Assembly: GCA_965197395.1 (NCBI GenBank)
Contig: CBDANB010000006.1
Span: 806,001-870,000 of the forward strand
Length of the DNA stretch: 64,000 nucleotides
From: CAZYFH01 sp965197395
GTDB lineage: Bacteria; Acidobacteriota; Vicinamibacteria; Vicinamibacterales; UBA8438
Direction: 5' to 3'
The position numbers and the translations under genes were made by a program. Positions within the stretch are counted from its first letter, which is position 1. Every line of letters starts with the position of its first letter. The notes beneath the pieces were generated by a model. The model made no database searches. It was not told the DNA's origin and saw only the letters and a program-made list of their open reading frames with translations. Below, piece by piece: positions 8,413 through 15,830 of the stretch.

Positions 8413-8654
8413 GAGTCTCGCCCGGGCGGGGCCGGCGTATCGACCGCCTCCGCCTCGCGCTCCAGATGCGCTGGCCACGCGAACCGAATGAGCACCCACA
8501 TGAGCGCCGCGACGGCAAGGGAGTACGCCGCGTGATAGACGAGCCCCACCGGCAGGAATCCGAGGACGAGCGGTCGCGCAACGTCCCAGAACCAGACGTC
8601 CTGATGGAGAAGATAGAGGCCGGCCACAGCGACGACGAGGACCCAACGCGTCAT
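8409..8654 (-). CDS. DUF3311 small membrane protein, partner of the symporter
   Basis: An 81-residue protein with two transmembrane helices. 'LLHQDVWFWDVARPLVLGFLPVGL' and 'YHAAYSLAVAALMWVLIRFAWP' are the DUF3311 pattern. DUF3311 genes usually sit directly upstream of SSS symporters, as here with a GTGA overlap, and probably encode an accessory subunit. Confidence 0.85.
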   Translation of the reverse strand: MTRWVLVVAVAGLYLLHQDVWFWDVARPLVLGFLPVGLVYHAAYSLAVAALMWVLIRFAWPAHLEREAEAVDTPAPPGRDS

Positions 8655-8702
8655 GCGCGGTCAAGCATACAACCTTGCCAGCCGGGCGCCGCCCACCGGA
8701 CA

Positions 8703-8741
8703 ATGGGACCCATCTCACGCATGCGGCATGTGTGAAATGGG
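8703..8741. promoter_or_regulatory. Dyad and hairpin between divergent transporter genes
   Basis: Positions 8703-8713 read ATGGGACCCAT, a perfect palindrome. 8709-8723 also pairs with 8727-8741 (13 Watson-Crick pairs, one wobble, one mismatch, 3-nt loop). The region lies between the divergent DUF3311 and 8779 genes. A dyad with ATGGGTT arms lies upstream of the 40891 transporter gene. Confidence 0.35.
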
Positions 8742-8778
8742 TTCTACACGCTTTCCACTACCTCAAGGAGATCAACCT

Positions 8779-9234
8779 ATGACGTGGGTGTTGTTTGTGG
8801 TCGGAGCGGTCCTGTCGTGGGGTGCCTACGGCGCGTCGTTGCATACGGGACAAGTAGAGCTCGGAAGCGGGCTGCGCGCGCTGCTGTGTGTCGGCGTCGC
8901 ATACTTTCTGATCGCGGTCGTGATCCCTGTCATCACGCTCGGTGTCCAGGGTCAACTGACCGCCGCCAGCTTCAACGCGACCGGCACGACGTGGGCGACC
9001 GGCGCGGGCGCGCTCGGCGCCATCGGCGCTGCCTGCATCACCTTCTCGTTCATGACCGGCGGGCGCCCGTTCTACGTGATGCCGCTCGTCTTCGGCGGTG
9101 CGCCGCTGGTGAACGTCCTCGTGTCGATGGCGATCCACCCTCCGAAGGAGGCGCCCAACCCGATGATCTTTCTCGGGTTCGTGATCACGGCGGTGGGCGC
9201 AGCGATGGTGCTGTATTTCCGACCGGCCGCATGA
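8779..9234 (+). CDS. Small membrane protein with about five TM helices, half-DMT-like
   Basis: The 151-residue protein is almost entirely hydrophobic, with about five helices: residues 2-22, 34-56, 74-96, 103-124 and 130-149. The arrangement 'GAGALGAIGAACITFSFMTG' and 'FYVMPLVFGGAPLVNVLVSM' resembles half of an EamA/DMT transporter, but I do not recognise a named family. ATG 8779 follows AAGGAG at a good distance and begins with a membrane helix. Confidence 0.7.
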   Translation: MTWVLFVVGAVLSWGAYGASLHTGQVELGSGLRALLCVGVAYFLIAVVIPVITLGVQGQLTAASFNATGTTWATGAGALGAIGAACITFSFMTGGRPFYVMPLVFGGAPLVNVLVSMAIHPPKEAPNPMIFLGFVITAVGAAMVLYFRPAA

Positions 9235-9253
9235 CGGCGGCACGCCGAGACTG

Positions 9254-9477
9254 ATGCCACCGGCGTTCCCAGATGGCGTGCAGGTGTTGACCTTCGACCT
9301 CTACGGCACCATCGTCGACATGCAGCGCGGGCTCGTCGAGACCATCACGCCATTTCTCGCCGCCAAGGGCGTGCGGTGTACGTGAATCGCCGGCAACGAC
9401 CGTTCGGCTACTCGTCGCACGAACCCGACCTCGAGGTGCGCGATTTCACCGACCTCGCAGACCGACTCGCCGCATGA
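9254..9477 (+). pseudogene. Type II haloacid dehalogenase, internally deleted
   Basis: ATG 9254 opens 'VQVLTFDLYGTIVDMQRGLV', the HAD nucleophile motif (D-x-Y-G-T), and runs to 'FLAAKGV'. A second frame then gives 'YVNRRQRPFGYSSHEPDLEV' and ends 'FTDLADRLAA', the usual C-terminus of (S)-2-haloacid dehalogenases. About 130 or more central residues are missing and the parts are out of frame. The stop overlaps the ATG of the CoA-transferase gene (ATGA), so the old operon junction is preserved. Confidence 0.75.
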
Positions 9478-10658
9478 CGCCGCTCGACGGGATTCGCGTC
9501 ATCGACCTCAGCCGCGTCGTGTCAGGGCCGTTCGCCACGATGATGCTCGCCGACATGGGCGCCGACGTCGTCAAGCTGGAGGAGCCGACGCGCGGCGACG
9601 AATCAAGAGCCTTTGGCCCGCCCTTCCTCGGCGGGGAATCGCCGTACTTCCTGTCCGTCAACCGGAACAAACGTAGCGTCACGGTCGACCTGAAGACCGA
9701 CGACGGGCGGGCGATTCTCTGGCGCCTGCTCGGCAGCGCCGACGTTCTGATCGAGAACTTTAGACCGGGCGTGATGGCACGGCTCGGCTTCGACTACGAC
9801 ACGGTTGCGGCGCGCCATCCGCGTCTCGTGTACTGCTCGATCTCCGGTTTCGGCGATACCGGGGCGGACGCCGGTCGACCCGGATACGATCTCATCGTTC
9901 AGGGTGAGGCGGGACTGATGGACGTCACCGGCGAGGCCGACGGCCCGCCGACGCGGGTCGGTACCGCAATTGCGGACCTCACGTCCGGGTCGATGGCGGC
10001 GCAAGGGATCGTGCTCGCGCTCTACGCGCGACAGACGAGCGGGCGCGGCCAGCGCGTGCACGTCGCGATGCTCGACGCGGTGGCGTCGCTGCTTACCTAC
10101 AACACCGGGAGCTACTTCGCGTCGGGCACGAGCCCGACGCGGCGCGGCAACGACCACCCCTCGGTTGCCCCGTATCAGACGCTACGCGCCCAGGACGGCT
10201 GGATCAACCTCGGGGTCGCGAACGACTCGCTGTGGGCGCGCTACTGTAAGGCCATCGACCGCCTCGACCTGCGCGACGACCCGCGTTTTTGCACCGCGCC
10301 GCAACGCGTCGAGCACCGCACCGAGCTGATTCCGATCATCGTTGAGATCACCGCGCGACGGACCGTGCAGGAGTGGATGGACCTGCTGGGCGGCGCCGGT
10401 GTCCCCTGTGGCCGCATTCGGAACATCGCCGAGGTCTGCACGAATCCGCAACTCGTCGAACGCGGCAAGGTCGTCGACCGTCCGCATCCGACGGCCGACA
10501 CCGTCCGGATGATTGGCCTGCCCATCGAGTTGAGCGACACGCCCGGCCGCATCCACACAGCGCCGCCGCTCCTGGGCGAGCACACGGACAGCGTCCTACG
10601 CGAGGCCGGGTATGCGGACGACGACATCCGCTCGTTCCGATCGAAGGGAATCGTGTAA
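9474..10658 (+). CDS. CaiB/BaiF family III CoA-transferase
   Basis: A 394-residue formyl-CoA-transferase-type enzyme that moves CoA between carboxylic acids. 'GIRVIDLSRVVSGPFATMML' and 'GADVVKLEEP' open the Rossmann part, 'KRSVTVDLKTDDGR' follows, and 'GTAIADLTSGSMAAQGI' holds the conserved catalytic Asp. The C-terminal 'GVPCGRIRNIAEV' is also typical. The length is normal (about 390-400). The acid substrate is unknown. ATG 9474 overlaps the stop of the HAD remnant. Confidence 0.9.
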   Translation: MTPLDGIRVIDLSRVVSGPFATMMLADMGADVVKLEEPTRGDESRAFGPPFLGGESPYFLSVNRNKRSVTVDLKTDDGRAILWRLLGSADVLIENFRPGVMARLGFDYDTVAARHPRLVYCSISGFGDTGADAGRPGYDLIVQGEAGLMDVTGEADGPPTRVGTAIADLTSGSMAAQGIVLALYARQTSGRGQRVHVAMLDAVASLLTYNTGSYFASGTSPTRRGNDHPSVAPYQTLRAQDGWINLGVANDSLWARYCKAIDRLDLRDDPRFCTAPQRVEHRTELIPIIVEITARRTVQEWMDLLGGAGVPCGRIRNIAEVCTNPQLVERGKVVDRPHPTADTVRMIGLPIELSDTPGRIHTAPPLLGEHTDSVLREAGYADDDIRSFRSKGIV

Positions 10659-10662
10659 CGAA

Positions 10663-11946
10663 CTAGTCGGCGGAGCCGGACCGGCGTTCGCCGATCGCGT
10701 AGAGATGGCTGGTCGTCCGAATGAAGATCTGCCCGTCGGAGATCGCCGGCGAGCTGAGGCAGTAGTCATCGAGGACGTTCTCGGCGAGCACCTCGAACGT
10801 TGGACCCGCCGTGAACACGGTCGTCGTGCCCCGCTCGTTCGTCACGTAGATCTTGCCGTCCGCCAGCACGGGCGAGGCGCTATAGGTCCCTGTCTGCACC
10901 CGCTGCTGGCCGTAGACCTCGTCGCCGGTTTGCGCGTCGAACACGAACACGATGCCTCGGTCGTTCACGACGTAGAAGTACTCGCCGTCGGTCACCGGCG
11001 TCGGCACGTCGGGACCGTCCTCGGTGGACCAGACGACGTGCGAGGCGAGCACATCACCACGGCCGCCCGCCCGGAGCGCGAGCAGCGGTCCCACGCGGGT
11101 CGGCGCGTAGATCATCTCGCCCTGGACGATGGGCGAGGCGACGATGCGAAACGCGCCGTTCCGCGTCGGGTTGAGCCCGTCGGCACGCCAGAGCTCCTGG
11201 CCGCTGTCCGGGTCGTGGCCGGTCACGGCATCGCCGCCGGTGATCACAATCTCGGTCATGCCGTCATACTGGAGCAGCGCCGGTGTCGTATACGAGTCCG
11301 GCGACTCGCGCTGCGCCTCGGTCGGCCGCTCGACCCGCCAGACGGTCTCGCCGGTGTCCCGGTCAATCCGCAGCACATACGACGGGTCATCCGTCCGCAT
11401 CCCGTGTAGCACTTGCACGAAGAGTGCGCTGTCGTGGAGCAGTGGCGACGAGGCATACCCCCAGTTCAGACCGAAGCGGCCGTACGACTCCTGGATATCG
11501 CGAGTCCAGAGCTCTGTTCCTTCGACGTCGAACGCCTTGAGGATGCCGGTTCCGGTCATCACCCACACGCGCTCGCCGTCCGTGACCGGCGACGGCGAGG
11601 ACATGTTCTGCTTGCGCGCGCGGCGGTTGCCGTCGCTCAGGTGGCGTTGCCAGATCGGCCGCCCGGTATCCCGGTCGAGGCACCACAGCTCGATGGTCTC
11701 GTCGTCGATCGCAACATTGAGAAAGATCCAGTCGTTCCAGACGATCGGGGTCGACCCCGACCAAGCCGGCAGCTCCAACGTCCACGCGATGTTGGTCTCC
11801 CTGTCCCAGTCGGTCGGCAGATTGGTTTCGGTGCTCACGCCGTCGCGTGTCGGTCCGCGCCAGTGGGGCCAGTTCTCGGCAAGGGCCTGGTCACCAACCA
11901 GCATCGTCATGCCAAGCACCATCACAGCGAGTCGTCGATATCGCAC
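10663..11946 (-). CDS. Secreted PQQ-like beta-propeller protein
   Basis: A 427-residue protein with an N-terminal signal peptide (residues 1-23, ending in ALA). The mature start 'ENWPHWRGPTRDGVS' is followed by several beta-propeller blades with repeated 'DRDTGRPIW', 'DVEGTELWT', 'DRDTGETVW', 'DPDSGQELW' and 'DAQTGDEVY' elements. This is the PQQ_2/BamB-like fold found in periplasmic proteins of unknown role; no dehydrogenase catalytic domain is present. It is convergent with the CoA-transferase gene, with 4 bp between stops. Confidence 0.85.
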   Translation of the reverse strand: MRYRRLAVMVLGMTMLVGDQALAENWPHWRGPTRDGVSTETNLPTDWDRETNIAWTLELPAWSGSTPIVWNDWIFLNVAIDDETIELWCLDRDTGRPIWQRHLSDGNRRARKQNMSSPSPVTDGERVWVMTGTGILKAFDVEGTELWTRDIQESYGRFGLNWGYASSPLLHDSALFVQVLHGMRTDDPSYVLRIDRDTGETVWRVERPTEAQRESPDSYTTPALLQYDGMTEIVITGGDAVTGHDPDSGQELWRADGLNPTRNGAFRIVASPIVQGEMIYAPTRVGPLLALRAGGRGDVLASHVVWSTEDGPDVPTPVTDGEYFYVVNDRGIVFVFDAQTGDEVYGQQRVQTGTYSASPVLADGKIYVTNERGTTTVFTAGPTFEVLAENVLDDYCLSSPAISDGQIFIRTTSHLYAIGERRSGSAD

Positions 11947-12002
11947 CTGTCTCCCTCGAAGGTCGGACTCATCGTATGCCGAGAATGGAGACAGTGGCGA
12001 GG

Positions 12003-13088
12003 TCAGTTCGAGAGGACCGCGGCGTCGAGTGACTGGAGCATGCCGCGCACGAAGGCGCGGCCGGACGCGTCACCCCCCATGGCGAGCGCGAGACTCCAGG
12101 CGTTGCGCGCGCGGCCGGTGTCCCCTTGCCGGTGGGCAATCTGTCCAAGGAGCTTGAGACCGTCAAATGACGGGTCGAGGGCGAGCGCGTGTTCGGCGTG
12201 CGCGAGCGCGACGTCATCGCGTCCGTCGGTGAAGAACGACGCCGCGAGCTCGAGGCTCACTTCCGCCTCCGACTCGTAGTTGGTCACGAGATCGAGGGGC
12301 ATGGCCGGGTGCTCGGCGAGCGCCGCGTAGATCGCGTCTTGATGGTCCGTATAGAGCGTGCGCGGCGCCACAAGCTCAATTCGCATGTTGTCGTCGGTAT
12401 TGAGCGGGGCGCCGGCCGTAAATGCGTCCACGCCGTGGTCATCGAGTCCAAGCTTGACGATGAGGTCAGCGGGATACTCGACGAACGCGAAGCGCAGGCT
12501 CGCACGTATCCGCGGGTTGCGGAACCGCTCACGGAGTCGCGGCGCCGAGAACCGGATCGGCTCGAACGACCCCAGCATGATGAGGTCGCGGTCGGTGAAT
12601 GTGACGACGTGCGGAAACACGCTGCGGAACGTCGCCATGAGCGACCGCGTTGCCTGCTCCGACATCCCGTAGGTCTGGAACCATTGGCACACGACGCCGG
12701 TCGGCGAGAGCTTCGATGCGAGGAGCTCGAAGAAGTCCCGCGTAAAGAGATTGGCGACGCCGGTGAGCCAGGGGTTGGAGGGCTGGTTGATGATCACGTC
12801 ATACGGGTCGGTCTGCCGGCGTAACTCGCCGCGCGCATCACCGAGGATCATCGTCAGGCGCGGATCGCCCAGCGGATCGCCATTGTGCGGCAGCGGCGAC
12901 CCGTTGCCCGGCTCGAAGAATCGTGACGCCTCGACGACCGCCGGCTCGATCTCGTAGGCATCCACAGTGTTGACCGGATGTGTCAGCGCGGCGCCGGCCG
13001 TCATCCCACTGCCCCACCCGATGACTGCGACCCGTTCGGCGTCGGTCACCATCAGGGGGAGATGCCCGACTAGCGTCTGCGTCTGCAC
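12003..13088 (-). pseudogene. Spermidine-synthase-like fusion protein, C-terminal half (out of frame with its N-terminal half)
   Basis: This frame encodes the aminopropyltransferase-like methyltransferase domain ('VAVIGWGSGMTAGAALTH', 'AYEIEPAVVEASRFF', 'DPYDVIINQPSNPWLTGVAN') and a short TPR-like tail ('LGQIAHRQGDTGRARNAW'). It belongs to the same gene as 13070-14755. A 104-bp duplication at the junction shifts the frame; removing exactly 104 bp gives one 883-codon frame from 14755 to 12003. Proteins with this fold in Acidobacteria are usually called fused MFS/spermidine synthase, but substrate evidence is lacking. It could still be translated separately from an internal GTG near 13088. Confidence 0.75.
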
Positions 13089-13230
13089 GTCGGTCGCGCC
13101 GTTCGACGCATCGGTCTTACCGTTGTACGTCGTCTTGGCCGCCCCGGCAAAGCCGGGGGGTCTCCCACGGCAACTAGCGTCTGCGTCTGCACGTCGGTCG
13201 CGCCGTTCGACGCATCGGTCTTACCGTTGT
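13069..13230. repeat. 58-bp direct repeat with 46-bp insert, breaking the spermidine-synthase-like gene
   Basis: Copy 1 (13069-13126) and copy 2 (13173-13230) are identical over 58 bp. The 46 bp between them contain CCCCGGCAAAGCCGGGG, a near-palindrome of REP type. The period of 104 bp is not a multiple of three, so the gene is frameshifted. It may be a real duplication with a palindrome insertion, or a local assembly error. Confidence 0.85.
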
Positions 13231-14755
13231 TCTTCAGCAGGTGGTACTTGTCGACGCGCTGCACCGCGACGGTCGCGGTCGGTCCATCTTCGTAATACAG
13301 AAGCTCGTGCACGGACAGCATCTGCCGCATCCCGTGTGCGTCATATGGCACATACTGCGGCGCGGCCGCATACATGCCGAAGGTCTGGGCGAGCCGGGCC
13401 GGGGTACCGTCGAGCGTCAGCATCACCATGACCAGGAGCGCGGCGCCCGCAGAGGTGGCCACCCGGAAGCGCGGTTGGCGGGCCACGAGCACGAACGCGA
13501 CGAACAACGCGCCCAGCGCGGCCATCCGCACCGATGCCTCGATCCCAATGCTGGCGACGAGCAGCAGGGACGCCCCGACGGCGCCGGCCGAGGAGCCGAG
13601 GAGGTTGGCGGAGTACAGACGGCTGACCGAGCGTCCCACCTGACTCCGGCCGCCGACGATGGCTACCGCGGTCGGCAGCATCGCCCCGAGGCAGAGTGTC
13701 GTCGGCAGCATCAACGCCAACGACAAGATCACCTGGATGGCGTGAACGCCGGCCGGCGAGTTGGGCAGCTCGCGGAACAGCTCGAGGAACGTGAACGGCA
13801 ACACACGGCCGAGGTGCAGGCTGACGAAGGCGGTCGTCGACGACCCGACGAGCAGCCACGCGAGCGCCAACGATGAGGGTGGCCGCCGGAGCCGCGCCAA
13901 GACCAGCGACGCGATCCACGAGCCGCCGGCCAGGCCGAGCAGAAACATCGACAGCATGATCGACACGCCGTAGATGGACGACCCGAACGCCATCGACAGC
14001 GTCCGACTCCACGCCACTTCGTAGACCATCGCAGCCGCGCCAGACCCGGCGAGTGCCACCAACACCGTCGCTCCGGGGTGCGCACCCTCCTCCACGGGCG
14101 GCGTGCGCGCGAGCGCATGGTCCTCCACGGGCGGCGTGCGCGCGAGCGCACGGTCCTCCACGGGCGGCGTGCGTGCGAGCGCGTCGCTCGGGCGACCGGC
14201 GCGAAGGACCAACAGCAGCGCACAGACGGCGAGGTTGACGATCGCCGCGGTCACGAGTGTGCGATGCAAACCGAGCACAGGAAAGAGCGCGAAGACGCCA
14301 AGTAACGGACCGGCGACCGCACCTAAGGTGTTGGCCGCGTACAGGAATCCCACGGTGACCGCAGGACGGTCGGCCCCCTCACCCAGCGCGCGGGACAGCA
14401 CCGGCAGCGACGCGCCCATGGCGATCGTGGCCGGGAGCAGCAGCGCCGTCGCGACCACGATCTGCACGCCGATTGGCGCGGCGTCGACCAGCGCCAGCAA
14501 CGCCGGGGTCGCGAGCCCGTAGAGCCCGGCCCACCCCTCCAGCCAGGCATACGTGCGCACCGAGTCGTAGCGGGTCAGCCAGCGACCCGCGACGATGGCA
14601 CCGACCGCCATCCCGCCCATGAACGCGGCCAGCACCACGCTCATGGCAGTCGGCGTGGTCCCGACGGACAACAGCAGGAGACGCGTCCACACCACCTGGA
14701 AGATGAGGGACGTCGCCCCGGTCAGCATGAAGACGAGGAACAAGACCTGTGGCAT
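13070..14755 (-). pseudogene. MFS-like/spermidine-synthase fusion, N-terminal membrane half (frameshifted)
   Basis: The first roughly 470 residues form about 12-14 transmembrane helices, starting 'MPQVLFLVFMLTGATSLIFQ' and 'VVWTRLLLLSVG', the usual opening of fused MFS/spermidine synthases. A linker with three copies of 'ALARTPPVED' lies between the two helix bundles. After 'NGATDVQTQTLV' the frame leaves the true sequence because of the 104-bp duplication and ends in a nonsense Arg-rich tail. I chose ATG 14755, where the first helix begins; an upstream ATG at 14845 would add 30 polar residues. A normal copy would be about 882 residues. Confidence 0.75.
14093..14182. repeat. 33-bp tandem repeat, three copies, in frame
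   Basis: Units start at 14093, 14126 and 14159 and differ at only a few bases. They encode the 11-residue unit ALARTPPVED plus one variable residue in the loop between the two membrane bundles of the 13070-14755 gene, so copy-number change would not shift the frame. Confidence 0.8.
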
Positions 14756-15078
14756 CGCGTTGCCCGCTTTTGCACTTGTCGGCACATTGGCCGGGCTACG
14801 ATAGGGTTGACGTCTCACGGGTCTCGTGGAATCTACATAACGCATTGGGTTGAAATGCCTTATAAGGATGTGGCCGCTGACACTCAGCCGATCTCAAGGA
14901 CGGTGCGAGGCGCGCCTCGACCAGGACGTCGGTCAGACGTCCGGTTTGCAACGGCGGTCCCGGCGACGCAGACCATGGGCTGGTGCCGGGGTCGAAGAGG
15001 AAAACGGCGCATAGGCGAACGTCATGACGAGCCCTGGTCCCCGACGGATCCAGACGACGCGACGCCGGACCCAGCAGG
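14756..15078. other. Intergenic region without a recognisable gene
   Basis: This 323-bp stretch separates the divergent spermidine-synthase-like and cation-transporter genes. It is less GC-rich near 14825-14880. A 91-codon frame from 14807 has no recognisable motifs and low-complexity Arg/Pro composition, so I do not call it. The promoters of both genes should be here, but no clear -35/-10 pair stands out. Confidence 0.5.
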
Positions 15079-15729
15079 GTGAATGACGTGACCGTGTTGT
15101 CCCATCTCGCCGGCGCTGACGCGGCGGTTGTTTCAACCGCACTTCGCCGGGGGCGGCATCTCGAGTACTTCACGATCGGGTGGAACGTGATCGAGTCGGT
15201 GGTCTCGATCTGGGCCGGCGTGATCGCTGGGTCGAGCGCGCTGATCGGATTCGGCGTGGACTCCGCCATCGAGAGCGGTTCGGGGGCCGCGCTGTTGTGG
15301 CGTCTCCAGGACAGAACGGGACATGCCGACCGCGAAGACGCGGCGCTCACACTCGTCGGGTGGTCCTTCATGCTCCTCGCGTTGTGGGTCGCCTATGAGT
15401 CGGCCGGAGCGTTGCTGCGTCGTGAACCCCCGTCGCCAAGTGCTGCGGGGGTCGCCGTGGCCGCCCTGTCACTCCTCGTGATGCCCTGGCTCGCGTACCA
15501 GAAGAGAAAGGTCGCATCCTCGCTTGAGAGCCGAGCGCTTGCGTCCGACTCGCGTCAGACGTCGTTGTGCGCGTATCTCTCTGCGATTCTCCTAAGTGGC
15601 CTGATCCTCAACGCGTTCCTGGGTTGGTGGTGGGCCGATCCGGTCGCGGCGCTCGTGATGGTGCCGATCATCGCAAATGAAGGCGTCAAGGCGATCCGGG
15701 GCGAACACTGTGAGGACTGTGCGTCATGA
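15079..15729 (+). CDS. Cation transporter, CDF-like membrane domain only
   Basis: A 216-residue membrane protein with about six helices. 'LEYFTIGWNVIESVVSIWAG' and 'SSALIGFGVDSAIESGSGAA' match the first helices of cation diffusion facilitator-like 'cation transporter' proteins, with the Asp of helix 2 and a later 'ALASDSRQTSLCAYLS' at helix 5. The cytoplasmic C-terminal domain of classical CDF exporters is absent, which is normal for this short subgroup; 'GEHCEDC' at the end is Cys-rich and may bind metal. Start GTG 15079 follows CAGCAGG. Confidence 0.8.
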   Translation: MNDVTVLSHLAGADAAVVSTALRRGRHLEYFTIGWNVIESVVSIWAGVIAGSSALIGFGVDSAIESGSGAALLWRLQDRTGHADREDAALTLVGWSFMLLALWVAYESAGALLRREPPSPSAAGVAVAALSLLVMPWLAYQKRKVASSLESRALASDSRQTSLCAYLSAILLSGLILNAFLGWWWADPVAALVMVPIIANEGVKAIRGEHCEDCAS

Positions 15730-15830
15730 CCCGTGCATCAGGCGGCGTCACGGATCCTGGCGGCAACACGTGGTGGTTCTCGACCCAGGTCGAGCGTTGA
15801 CATCATGGCGGTCGTGCTCGCCCTCTGGGT

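Noticed and set aside
14085..14195. CRISPR-like repeats
   Set aside because: The 33-bp units are directly adjacent with no spacers and are in frame inside a coding sequence.
12189..14305. Plus-strand frames opposite the spermidine-synthase-like gene
   Set aside because: His/Glu/Arg-rich antisense translations without any family pattern.
14807..15082. 91-codon frame before the cation transporter
   Set aside because: Low-complexity composition and no motif; it overlaps the transporter start region.
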